Program-made: the position numbers and the translations under genes
Shown here: positions 44,991-52,892 of the stretch, one piece after another
How positions within the stretch are numbered: position 1 is the stretch's first letter
How the letters are laid out: the number at the start of each line of letters is the position of its first letter
Notes under the pieces: model-generated
What the model saw: the letters and a program-made list of their open reading frames with translations, nothing else
Databases searched by the model: none
What the model was told of the DNA's origin: nothing
Origin: Peribacillus alkalitolerans
GTDB lineage: Bacteria > Bacillota > Bacilli > Bacillales > DSM-1321
Direction of reading: 5' to 3'
DNA length: 64,000 nucleotides
Assembly (NCBI RefSeq): GCF_010882125.1
Contig: NZ_JAAGVZ010000013.1
Coordinates: 1-64,000, forward strand

Positions 44991-46457
44991 GTGACTGTAA
45001 CGAAAAATGAGACTCTCCATCTGAAAAATTTTATCGGTGGGGAATGGGTTGAATCCGGTGGAACACAAGCATTGGATGTTTTGAACCCAGCTACAAATGC
45101 TGTGGTTGCAAAGGTACCTATCTCTACGAAGGAAGATGTGGATCGTGCAGTGAAGGCTGCCAGGGAGGCATTCAAAACATGGAAGAAAACGCCGGTTCCG
45201 AAAAGGGCTAGAATCTTTTATGCCTATCATCACTTAATTTCCGAACACCATGAAGAACTAGCGCAATTGATTGTTCAAGAGAATGGAAAAGCTTACACAG
45301 AGGCCTATGGAGAGGTTCAACGAGGAATTGAATGTGTGGAATTCGCAGCGGGAGCTCCGACTCATATGATGGGTGAAACACTTTCAGGCATTGCCGAGGA
45401 AATAGATTCGGAAATGTTCCGTTATCCACTAGGTGTAGTTGGTGGAATCACACCTTATAATTTCCCGATGATGGTTCCTCTTTGGATGTTCCCATTAGCA
45501 ATTGCTTGCGGTAACACGTTTGTTTTGAAACCTTCAGAACGTACACCAATCCTTGCTAATAAATTAGCGGAGCTTTTTACAAAGGCAGGAGCACCAGCAG
45601 GGGTCTTGAATGTTGTTCATGGAGCACATGATGTGGTGAATGGACTGCTCGAACATGAAAACATTGCAGCGATATCCTTTGTAGGTTCTCAACCGGTTGC
45701 CAAATATGTCTATGAGAGAGCTGCGGTTACTGGAAAAAGGGTACAGGCACTATCTGGTGCCAAAAACCACCATGTTGTCATGCCAGATGCTGACATGAGC
45801 AAAGCAGTTGAGCATATCGTCACTTCAGCTTATGGAAGTGCAGGTCAACGATGCATGGCTTGTAGCGCTGTCATAGTGGTAGGTGATAACAATGATTTTG
45901 TAGAAGCGCTTCGGAAAAAAGCGGACCAATTAATCATTGGTAATGGGATGGATAAGGAAGTATTACTGACTCCTGTCATTCGTAAAGACCATCGTGAAAA
46001 AGCACTGGGCTATATCCAAAAAGGTCTCGAAGAAGGTGCGACGTTAATCAGGGATGGCCGTAAGGAAATGGATGAAATGACGGAAGGAAACTTCCTAGGA
46101 CCAACCATTTTTGACCACGTCACCCCTGATATGACCATCGCCAAGGATGAAATTTTCGCACCAGTATTAAGCCTATTACGAGCTGTTGACTTAGATGAAG
46201 GTCTTGAGTTCATCAGAAAGTCGAGGTTTGGTAATGGTGCTACCATTTATACAAAAGATGCAAAGGCAGTCCGTCAATTCCGTGAAGAGGCAGATGCGGG
46301 AATGTTAGGTGTAAATATTGGTGTTCCTGCTACGATGGCTTTCTTCCCGTTTTCAGGATGGAAGGATTCTTTCTACGGTGATTTACATGTTAACGGAAAA
46401 GACGGCATTAACTTCTATACAAGAAAGAAAATGATTACATCACGTTACGATTTTTAA
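44991..46457 (+). CDS. mmsA: CoA-acylating methylmalonate/malonate-semialdehyde dehydrogenase
   Basis: Converts malonate semialdehyde (from beta-alanine) plus CoA and NAD to acetyl-CoA and CO2, or methylmalonate semialdehyde to propionyl-CoA. The 488-residue protein has the MmsA/IolA landmarks [20 protein letters not shown], then [16 protein letters not shown] and the catalytic Cys in [10 protein letters not shown]. This CoA-type Cys context separates it from ordinary aldehyde dehydrogenases. AAGGAGG precedes the GTG start. In this operon it should finish beta-alanine (and thymine-derived beta-aminoisobutyrate) breakdown. Confidence 0.93.
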   Translation: MTVTKNETLHLKNFIGGEWVESGGTQALDVLNPATNAVVAKVPISTKEDVDRAVKAAREAFKTWKKTPVPKRARIFYAYHHLISEHHEELAQLIVQENGKAYTEAYGEVQRGIECVEFAAGAPTHMMGETLSGIAEEIDSEMFRYPLGVVGGITPYNFPMMVPLWMFPLAIACGNTFVLKPSERTPILANKLAELFTKAGAPAGVLNVVHGAHDVVNGLLEHENIAAISFVGSQPVAKYVYERAAVTGKRVQALSGAKNHHVVMPDADMSKAVEHIVTSAYGSAGQRCMACSAVIVVGDNNDFVEALRKKADQLIIGNGMDKEVLLTPVIRKDHREKALGYIQKGLEEGATLIRDGRKEMDEMTEGNFLGPTIFDHVTPDMTIAKDEIFAPVLSLLRAVDLDEGLEFIRKSRFGNGATIYTKDAKAVRQFREEADAGMLGVNIGVPATMAFFPFSGWKDSFYGDLHVNGKDGINFYTRKKMITSRYDF

Positions 46458-46474
46458 TTGATAGGAGGGTGGAC

Positions 46475-47833
46475 ATGAGTAAACTAGATCAAAAACCAGA
46501 CCTGTTAGCCAACGATGAAAAGTATGTTTGGCATTCGATGAAACCCTATAGCCCAAACAATACCTTAGTTGCCACAAAGGCTGAAGGGTCATGGATTACA
46601 GATAGTGATGGCAAGCGCTATATCGATGCCATGGCAGGATTATGGTGTGTAAACGTGGGCTATGGAAGAGAAGAACTTGCTCAGGCAGCTTATGAGCAGT
46701 TAAAAGAAATGGCTTATTTTCCACTGACACAAAGTCATGTGCCTGCAGTCCAATTGGCAGAAAAGCTAAATGAAATGCTTGGTGGAGACTATGTGATATT
46801 CTTCTCCAATAGTGGGTCTGAAGCAAACGAAGCGGCATTTAAGATTGCTCGCCAATATCACCAGCAGCGTGGAGAATATAACCGTTATAAATTTGTTTCC
46901 AGGTACCGTGCCTACCATGGTAACTCAATGGGAGCACTAGCTGCGACAGGTCAAGCTCAACGAAAGTATAAATATGAACCACTTGCACCTGGGTTTATCC
47001 ATGTAGCACCACCAGACAGCTATCGAGATGGTGACGAACATGTTATGAATCCTCATGAATTAAAGTCAGTACAAGAAATCGATCGGGTCATGACATGGGA
47101 ACTGAGCGAGACGATTGCAGCGATGATCATGGAACCGATCATCACAGGTGGTGGAGTCCTCGTACCAAATGAACAGTATATGAAAGGTGTCAAAGAGGTT
47201 TGTGAAAAACATGGAGCTTTACTGATCGTTGATGAAGTTATTTGTGGTTTCGGAAGAACTGGAGAAGCATTTGGATTCATGAATTACGGAGTTAAACCTG
47301 ATATCATCACGATGGCAAAAGGCATCACCAGTGCGTATTTGCCACTTTCAGCAACAGCAGTGAAAAGAGAAATTTATGAAGCCTTTAATGGATCGGATGA
47401 GTATGAATTTTTCCGCCATGTTAATACGTTTGGTGGGAATCCGGCTGCCTGTGCATTGGCATTGAAAAATCTCGAAATTATGGAAAAAGAAAATCTGTTC
47501 CAACGATCCCGTGAATTAGGTGAAAAAGTTATCAATGAATTAAAAAATAAACTCCAAGCCCATCCATTTGTCGGTGATGTAAGAGGGAAAGGCTTGTTAG
47601 TGGGTATAGAGTTAGTAAGTGATAAACGCACTAAAGAGCCACTTGATGGTGCAAAAGTCAACGGAGTGATAGCCACTTGTAAACAAAATGGCGTCATTAT
47701 AGGGAAGAACGGGATGACAGTAGCTGGATATAATAATGTCCTAACATTATCTCCACCTTTGAATATTGAAGAGAAGGATTTAGATTTTGTCCTAAATACG
47801 CTCATAGGTGCCTTAGATCAAATTAAATCATAG
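46475..47833 (+). CDS. Class III omega-amino acid:pyruvate aminotransferase
   Basis: A PLP enzyme that moves the amino group of beta-alanine or beta-aminoisobutyrate to pyruvate or 2-oxoglutarate, giving malonate semialdehyde for MmsA. The ATG at 46475 lies 6 bases after AGGAGG. In the 452-residue protein the PLP Lys is in TMAKGITSAYLP. Other landmarks are NSGSEANEAAFKIARQYH, LIVDEVICGFGRTGEAFG and HVNTFGGNPAACA. It ends the operon at a terminator. Confidence 0.93.
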   Translation: MSKLDQKPDLLANDEKYVWHSMKPYSPNNTLVATKAEGSWITDSDGKRYIDAMAGLWCVNVGYGREELAQAAYEQLKEMAYFPLTQSHVPAVQLAEKLNEMLGGDYVIFFSNSGSEANEAAFKIARQYHQQRGEYNRYKFVSRYRAYHGNSMGALAATGQAQRKYKYEPLAPGFIHVAPPDSYRDGDEHVMNPHELKSVQEIDRVMTWELSETIAAMIMEPIITGGGVLVPNEQYMKGVKEVCEKHGALLIVDEVICGFGRTGEAFGFMNYGVKPDIITMAKGITSAYLPLSATAVKREIYEAFNGSDEYEFFRHVNTFGGNPAACALALKNLEIMEKENLFQRSRELGEKVINELKNKLQAHPFVGDVRGKGLLVGIELVSDKRTKEPLDGAKVNGVIATCKQNGVIIGKNGMTVAGYNNVLTLSPPLNIEEKDLDFVLNTLIGALDQIKS

Positions 47834-47841
47834 GAATGAAT

Positions 47842-47896
47842 AATAACCCGGATAATGGACATTTTTAAATAATGGTCCGTCGTTCGGGTTATTTTT
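47842..47896 (+). terminator. Intrinsic terminator of the pyrimidine operon
   Basis: An outer stem AATAACCCG/CGGGTTATT with an inner ATGGAC/GGTCCGT part is followed by T residues. Confidence 0.88.
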
Positions 47897-47923
47897 ATAA
47901 TAGGTAATTTGAATATAAAATAA

Positions 47924-47974
47924 ATCTTGAATTCGAGATAATAGGCATGCTATAATTATCTCGAAGTTGAGATA
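47924..47974 (+). promoter_or_regulatory. MhqR-type operators on the quinone-stress promoter
   Basis: Box 1 is ATCTTGAATTCGAGAT (47924-47939), a near-perfect palindrome. Box 2 is TATCTCGAAGTTGAGATA (47957-47974). Both match the B. subtilis MhqR operator pattern TATCTCGAATTCGAGATA as I remember it. The promoter is TTGAAT (47927-47932), an 18-bp spacer, and a perfect TATAAT (47951-47956). Box 1 covers the -35 and box 2 lies just after the -10, so a bound MarR-type repressor would block polymerase. Confidence 0.85.
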
Positions 47975-48017
47975 TTAATTAAAATAATTTTTTAAAAAAC
48001 AAGAAAGGCGTGATTTT

Positions 48018-49004
48018 ATGACGACTCTAAAAGCTTTAAAGGGACAGCATCACGTTTCAGCCATTACTGCAAATGCCAAGAAAAATTATGAATTTTATAC
48101 AAAAGTATTAGGACTAAGACTAGTTAAAAAAACAGTGAACCAAGATAACACTTCGGTTTATCATTTATTTTTTGCTGATGAAAGAGGAAACCCTGGAACA
48201 GATTTAACATTCTTTGAAATACCTCATGCTGGAAACACTTATTATGGTGCAAATAGTATTTCAACTACATCTTTACGTGTGCCGAAAGACTCTTCTTTAC
48301 AATATTGGAAGAAGCGTTTTGAGGAATTTAATGTAGAACACGACGAAATCTCTAACGTCACGGGTCGTGCCACATTAGCTTTCAGAGATTTTGAAGGCCA
48401 AAGACTAACCCTTGTATCTGATGAAAATAATGTGGGGGTTGCAGGTGGGAAACCATGGGATAAAAGCCCGGTTGAGTTAGAGCATGCAATCGTCGGACTT
48501 GGTCCTGTTACCTTAACGGTCCAAAATATATCAGTACTTTCAAATGTATTAAAAGACGTTTTGGGCTATCGCGAAAAAGGGAAGTATGATGCTGAAGGAC
48601 ACGAAGTGTTGGTATTCGAAACAGGTGAGGGAGGTACAGGAGCGGAAGTCCATGTAGTATCAAGAACTGATCTACCTGTTGAACGTCCTGGACGTGGAAG
48701 TGTTCACCATGTCGCATTCCGAGTGGAAGATCAAGAAGAGCTCATGAAATGGGCGAGCTATTTAAAAGAGTTACGAATTCCAAACTCTGGATTTGTAGAA
48801 AGATACTATTTCAAATCGCTGTATTTCCGTGAGCCAAACGGAATATTATTCGAACTTGCAACGGATGGTCCAGGTTTTGAAGGGGACGAACCATTTGAGA
48901 CATTAGGTGAAAACTTATCCTTACCACCTTATTTTGAAGGTCAAAGAAAAGAAATAGAAGCAAAGTTAAAACCATTAGACACTAAAGAAGTAGGTAGGGA
49001 ATAA
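48018..49004 (+). CDS. Ring-cleaving dioxygenase-like VOC protein (MhqO/MhqE type)
   Basis: A 328-residue protein of two vicinal-oxygen-chelate repeats, the fold of extradiol dioxygenases. The first half starts LKGQHHVSAITANAKKNYEFYTKVLGLRLVKKTVN and the second GLGPVTLTVQNISVL. Metal ligands are expected in GQHHV, SVHHVAFRV and the late Glu in GILFELATDGPG. It precedes mhqD by 2 bp and follows MhqR-type operators, so it belongs to the quinone/thiol-stress response. MhqA, MhqE and MhqO are paralogues I cannot separate by eye. Confidence 0.88.
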   Translation: MTTLKALKGQHHVSAITANAKKNYEFYTKVLGLRLVKKTVNQDNTSVYHLFFADERGNPGTDLTFFEIPHAGNTYYGANSISTTSLRVPKDSSLQYWKKRFEEFNVEHDEISNVTGRATLAFRDFEGQRLTLVSDENNVGVAGGKPWDKSPVELEHAIVGLGPVTLTVQNISVLSNVLKDVLGYREKGKYDAEGHEVLVFETGEGGTGAEVHVVSRTDLPVERPGRGSVHHVAFRVEDQEELMKWASYLKELRIPNSGFVERYYFKSLYFREPNGILFELATDGPGFEGDEPFETLGENLSLPPYFEGQRKEIEAKLKPLDTKEVGRE

Positions 49005-49006
49005 GT

Positions 49007-49618
49007 ATGAAGCATACATTCATCCAAGGCTCAGATGAAAAATTACCTACACTGCTCCTATTGCATGGTACAGGCGGAAATGAAGAAGACTTAATTCCAT
49101 TGGCAAATATGATTGCGCCTGGTGCTTCGATTCTTGGAGTAAGAGGGAACGTATTAGAAAACGGCATGCCTCGTTTTTTCCGAAGATTGGCTGAAGGTGT
49201 ATTTGATGAAAAAGATTTAGTGTTCCGTACAAAGGAATTACACGACACAATTTCTGATTTAGCTTCTCAATATAACATTGACCGTAAAAATATCGTAGCC
49301 ATAGGATATTCAAATGGGGCGAACATTGCAGCAAGTATGTTTTATCACTATAGTAATGTTCTGGCTGGAGCCATTTTGCTCCACGCCATGGTCCCACTAA
49401 GAGGAATGGACTTACCAAACCTCTCAGATACGCCAATCTTCATTGGAGCAGGAAAGAGAGATCCATTAATACCGGCGGCAGAAACGAAGGAACTGTCAGA
49501 CGAACTCCAAAATGCTGGTGCAGAAGTTACAGAATATTGGACAGAAGGCGGCCACGAACTCAGAAGAGACGAAGTGGAGCAAGCAAAAACTTGGTTTGAT
49601 AATAGATTTCGGAAATAA
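49007..49618 (+). CDS. mhqD: Quinone-stress hydrolase MhqD (phospholipase/carboxylesterase family)
   Basis: A 203-residue alpha/beta hydrolase. The oxyanion region is LLLLHGTGGNEEDL, the nucleophile Ser is in AIGYSNGANIA, the Asp in GKRDPLIP, and the His in GGHELRRDE. It is adjacent to the VOC dioxygenase gene, the same pairing as B. subtilis mhqED, which is induced by methylhydroquinone and catechol. Its real substrate is not known even in B. subtilis as far as I recall. Confidence 0.88.
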   Translation: MKHTFIQGSDEKLPTLLLLHGTGGNEEDLIPLANMIAPGASILGVRGNVLENGMPRFFRRLAEGVFDEKDLVFRTKELHDTISDLASQYNIDRKNIVAIGYSNGANIAASMFYHYSNVLAGAILLHAMVPLRGMDLPNLSDTPIFIGAGKRDPLIPAAETKELSDELQNAGAEVTEYWTEGGHELRRDEVEQAKTWFDNRFRK

Positions 49619-49623
49619 ATGAT

Positions 49624-49664
49624 AAGGGTGCCATCACTTTGGATAGTGATGGCACCCTTATTGA
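49624..49664. terminator. Intrinsic terminator after mhqD
   Basis: A 15-bp perfect stem AAGGGTGCCATCACT and its complement. It is followed by ATTGATTTT, so termination is probably partial. Confidence 0.75.
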
Positions 49665-49680
49665 TTTTGGATTTTGGCAA

Positions 49681-49775
49681 TCGAATGTAAATTTCGTGTT
49701 TTCGAAAGTGTTTTTTGAAAATCGAATGTATTTTTGCAGTTTCGAATGTATTTTTTGATAAACGAAAGTATTTTT
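49681..49775. repeat. Phased TCGAA array B, about 20-21-bp spacing
   Basis: TCGAA motifs start at 49681, 49702, 49722 and 49742, with a fifth, ACGAA, at 49762 (steps 21, 20, 20, 20). The unit is TCGAATGTATTTTT-like with T-rich filler, the mirror of the A-rich filler in array A (4865). It sits between the mhqD terminator and the stop of a convergent hypothetical gene. Confidence 0.75.
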
Positions 49776-49799
49776 GAATGATCTTTTTTTACTTCTTCA

Positions 49800-50345
49800 C
49801 TAAATCTCCATTTTTGCCCCATATCCTCTAGGTTGCTGTTTATTAATCTGTTCAATCACCTGAAATTCTGTAAATACATCTTCTAACAAAATAGATGGCA
49901 GGTCTAGAACAGGTAAGTCTTGAGATAAAAGAGCTTCAACAAGCGCATTGATAAATTCCTGTTTTTCGCCTGATTCCATATTTTGAATGGCATTAAGGGT
50001 AAATGGTTCATTTTCAATGATAAATTGGTGAATGGACTCGATAAATTCCTGATCAAGGATTTCTAGGTATTGTAAAAGCAGGATTGCTGCTCGTTTTGGT
50101 TGTTTGATTTTGAATGAAAACGTAGACTCTGACAGTCCGATGGTAAAGACTTTTACCTCTTCAGAAACTGAATCATAGGTGACTTGGATTTTATATAAAA
50201 GTTCATTTCTCTTCCATGGATTATACATGATTCCTTTAGTTGTATATTGAATGCCTTCATAGTCCCCTTGATGTTCGAGAGTAAATGCCATACCTTGGAT
50301 TCGATTTTTCAGCTGATTAACACATTCATTTTTGAGTTTCTCCAT
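49800..50345 (-). CDS. Hypothetical protein
   Basis: A 181-residue soluble protein without signal or membrane segments. I do not recognise the family. The N-terminal half is beta-rich in appearance (GIQYTTKGIMYNPWKRNELLYKIQVTYDS). The C-terminal half is helical and acidic (LDQEFIESIHQFIIENEPFTL). The start is weakly supported: no strong AGGAGG precedes the ATG within 12 bases, though AGAGGAGCGGATATCTGGTA lies before it. Confidence 0.75.
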   Translation of the reverse strand: MEKLKNECVNQLKNRIQGMAFTLEHQGDYEGIQYTTKGIMYNPWKRNELLYKIQVTYDSVSEEVKVFTIGLSESTFSFKIKQPKRAAILLLQYLEILDQEFIESIHQFIIENEPFTLNAIQNMESGEKQEFINALVEALLSQDLPVLDLPSILLEDVFTEFQVIEQINKQQPRGYGAKMEI

Positions 50346-50520
50346 TACCAGATATCCGCTCCTCTTTAGAAAAAACTATTCATTTATTCTTATTCATCCT
50401 AAATCGTAAACTAGACTTTTTCAAAGAAAACACTTGGATTAAAAATATTTTTTATTCAATTTATAATGTATATTTTCCATCCTCCGAATAAAATAACATA
50501 TCCTATTGTAAAAGAGTGGA

Positions 50521-51129
50521 ATGAATATGACCGAAAAGGGAGAGGACTTAATACTTGCTGGAGCAATAATCGTTGCTATAGGTACCATTCTTACTGCTGT
50601 CGGACAAACAAAAGAAACCATTTTTAAGGATAGGAATGGTTTAAGCCTTGTTTCAAAAGGGAATGGAGTGGAAGCTTTCGGCAATGTTCTTCAAGCGATA
50701 GGTAGGTCCAAAAGTGATAATCCTGAAAAAATAGGCATAAAGGGTAGTTGGATTCAAGCTGTCGGAAATTCAACAAACTCTCTTGCATCGGAGACAGAAC
50801 TGAATGATTCAGGTCCAGAATCCATCAGGATAAATGCTTTAGGAAGTGGGGTCCAAGCTCTTGGTGCAAAATTAGAAGCCATTGCTGTTGGTGAAAATGA
50901 AAAAAAACAATTAAAAAACCTTGAAGTCACTGGTCTTGAATTAATTTCAATAGGAGCATTTTTAGATGCAATAGGAAATTTATTTTTATTAAGGCAATTG
51001 GATGAAAAAGGTGATTTTATTTCCCTGATTGGGAGTTGGACGCAGGTAATTGGTGCATCCATTGGAGTGTTTGTAGCTACATATGTTGAAGAGGTTGAAT
51101 TTGAAAAAAAGGATTTTTGGCATACATAA
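50521..51129 (+). CDS. Repetitive Gly/Ala-rich protein (possibly DUF6944)
   Basis: A 202-residue protein built of degenerate repeats of the form GxxIxAIGTxLxAVGQ: AGAIIVAIGTILTAVGQ, EAFGNVLQAIGRS, GSWIQAVGNST, GVQALGAKLEAIAV, ELISIGAFLDAIGN, GSWTQVIGASIG. The pattern suggests a layered helical or membrane-associated bundle. I recall a Bacillus family of repetitive proteins, DUF6944, with this look, but am not certain. The next gene starts 38 bp after it. Confidence 0.75.
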   Translation: MNMTEKGEDLILAGAIIVAIGTILTAVGQTKETIFKDRNGLSLVSKGNGVEAFGNVLQAIGRSKSDNPEKIGIKGSWIQAVGNSTNSLASETELNDSGPESIRINALGSGVQALGAKLEAIAVGENEKKQLKNLEVTGLELISIGAFLDAIGNLFLLRQLDEKGDFISLIGSWTQVIGASIGVFVATYVEEVEFEKKDFWHT

Positions 51130-51167
51130 AGAATGTATGTAAAGTGAATGAAATGGAGGGCGTAAAA

Positions 51168-51614
51168 TTGAAACGAACTTTATCCATCGTGACATTATTT
51201 ATTTTCATGATGCTTTCAGGCTGTGGTCTGTTAGAGGGAGTAAATGACACACTAAATTATGTAAATGATGCTACTAGCTATGTGCAAAATTTAAATGATG
51301 CAGCTCAGGAATTACCAGGTCTGGCCGAACAGGCAGTCAAAGATACAGCAGCTTTATCGCAGTTAGATACGAAACTTGAACAATTAAAAACAGATATTAA
51401 TACGTTTAATGAATTAAACCCACCATCGATTGCTGATGGTCTCCATGAAAAAATAGTTTCCCAAAATGAAAAACTTGAAAGCTCGATTGACGATTTTCAT
51501 CAACAAGTGAAAAAAGGGAATGTTACTTTGCAGGGATTCCAAAACTCGGAAATCATGACAACCATAAATGAAATCACCAAGCTTCAAGACCAAATCCAAC
51601 AGTTAGGAAATTAA
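51168..51614 (+). CDS. DUF6376-like lipoprotein
   Basis: A 148-residue lipoprotein starting at TTG, 7 bases after GGAGGG (51155-51160). The lipobox ends at Cys in MLSGCGLLEGVNDTLNYVND, then the mature part is a long helical, coiled-coil-like region with many Asn/Asp. The start of the mature part matches what I recall of DUF6376. It is 38 bp after the repetitive protein and 1 bp before the GNAT gene, probably one operon. Confidence 0.7.
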   Translation: MKRTLSIVTLFIFMMLSGCGLLEGVNDTLNYVNDATSYVQNLNDAAQELPGLAEQAVKDTAALSQLDTKLEQLKTDINTFNELNPPSIADGLHEKIVSQNEKLESSIDDFHQQVKKGNVTLQGFQNSEIMTTINEITKLQDQIQQLGN

Positions 51615-51615
51615 T

Positions 51616-52161
51616 ATGGAATTATTCCAAAAAGAGAAAATAAGAGTTCGAACATTAGAAAACCATGATAATGTTTTAATCGCAAAATGGCTTACCGATC
51701 CAAACGTCCTTCAGTTTTATGAAGGAAGAGATCGCCCACAAACTCAAGAATTAGTAAATGAAAAATTTTACAATCGAGAAGAGGATGAGGTCGGGTGTAT
51801 TGTAGAGTTCGATGGAGAACCGATAGGTTACATTCAATTTTATCCACTAGATCAAGATGCTCGAAAGCTTTATGGATATGACAAAAGTGAAGTGATATTC
51901 GGTACGGACCAATTTATTGGCGAAGTGGAATATTGGAATCAAGGTATCGGGAAGCTGTTAGTCCAATCTATGGTGCAATATTTGTTGGATCAACATGGTG
52001 CAGAAAAGATCGTAATGGATCCACAAGCTTGGAATGAAAGGGCAATCCGTTGTTATGAGAAAAGTGGTTTCAAAAAGATCAAATTCCTTCCAAAACACGA
52101 ATACCACGAGGGTGAATATCGAGATTGTTGGTTGATTGAATATAATCATTTATGCACCTAA
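51616..52161 (+). CDS. GNAT acetyltransferase, AAC(6')-like
   Basis: A 181-residue acetyl-CoA-dependent transferase. The acetyl-CoA loop is GIGKLLVQSMVQYL after an IGEVEYWNQ strand. The C-terminal part is MDPQAWNERAIRCYEKSGFKKI. The architecture resembles the AAC(6')/Acetyltransf_8 group. Chromosomal members often acetylate other amines, so antibiotic resistance is only a possibility. It starts 1 bp after the lipoprotein stop, a coupled arrangement. Confidence 0.85.
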   Translation: MELFQKEKIRVRTLENHDNVLIAKWLTDPNVLQFYEGRDRPQTQELVNEKFYNREEDEVGCIVEFDGEPIGYIQFYPLDQDARKLYGYDKSEVIFGTDQFIGEVEYWNQGIGKLLVQSMVQYLLDQHGAEKIVMDPQAWNERAIRCYEKSGFKKIKFLPKHEYHEGEYRDCWLIEYNHLCT

Positions 52162-52178
52162 ATAAAGGTGCTTTTTTT
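52154..52178 (+). terminator. Intrinsic terminator after GNAT gene
   Basis: The stem GCACCT/AGGTGC is followed by seven T residues; it overlaps the gene's stop. Confidence 0.85.
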
Positions 52179-52333
52179 CTGAGGGGAGTTAGAGCACTTA
52201 GGACTATTTATAAAGGGTGTTTCCTACCGACATTGCCTAGAAGCTTCAGTTTTTAATATTACAAAAAACTTCTTGAATTAAAGGGAAATAGGGCTTAGAG
52301 GGAAACAATCCTAAATATACTGAAATGAGTTAT

Positions 52334-52361
52334 GACCACCAAAGGCGTGGTCTTTTTTTTT
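52334..52361 (+). terminator. Second terminator-like hairpin
   Basis: GACCAC/GTGGTC with a CAAAGGC loop is followed by nine T residues. No gene was seen between 52162 and here, so it may end read-through or a short RNA. Confidence 0.7.
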
Positions 52362-52430
52362 GTGAAAAGTTGGCTTTCTTAGTATTAACACTTCCTATAA
52401 ATTGCTGTTTACACTATGAATTCAGTAGCT

Positions 52431-52625
52431 TTAGAATGTATCAAAAATATTTTCTACCAATCTGCCTACTCCTCGTAATAACCAGAAAATTATTCTGAAG
52501 GGTAGCAATAACAATTCAGGTATCCAGAACAGAACATCAAAAATTAAATCAAAAAACGTATAATGATCGCTATCTTTCTTATATTTTCTCATTTTCTGTT
52601 TCTTTTTAGTCCACCATTCACGCAT
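52431..52625 (-). CDS. Small membrane protein
   Basis: A 64-residue protein: a basic N-terminus (MREWWTKKKQKMRKYKK) and then one or two hydrophobic segments (FFDLIFDVLFWIPELLLLPFRIIFWLL). I recognise no family. AAAGGAT lies 12 bases before the ATG, a loose ribosome site. The 266 bp between it and the glycosyl hydrolase gene hold no other gene I can support. Confidence 0.55.
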   Translation of the reverse strand: MREWWTKKKQKMRKYKKDSDHYTFFDLIFDVLFWIPELLLLPFRIIFWLLRGVGRLVENIFDTF

Positions 52626-52892
52626 TGTTTATTTCATATCCTTTCGTTGGTATTTATTTTTTTCTACGACTTAGCTGTAATTACGTTGTACTTCCTTTAA
52701 AGTTTCATTAACGAGAGATGATTTATACACTCGTTACAGAACGAATATAATCATCAATCTAAAATTCTTTTAAGTAGTAGGAATTTTTCCTCATTTGACC
52801 TTCCACAAAGCACCACTATGAATCTATGGATAAACGGGTGTAAAATAAACAAGTGAAAATATAACTAAAAATTAGAGTGGGAGACTAAAAAA

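Noticed and set aside
51616-52161. Antibiotic-resistance acetyltransferase
   Set aside because: Sequence layout fits the AAC(6')-like group, but chromosomal relatives act on many amines and the context is not a resistance island.
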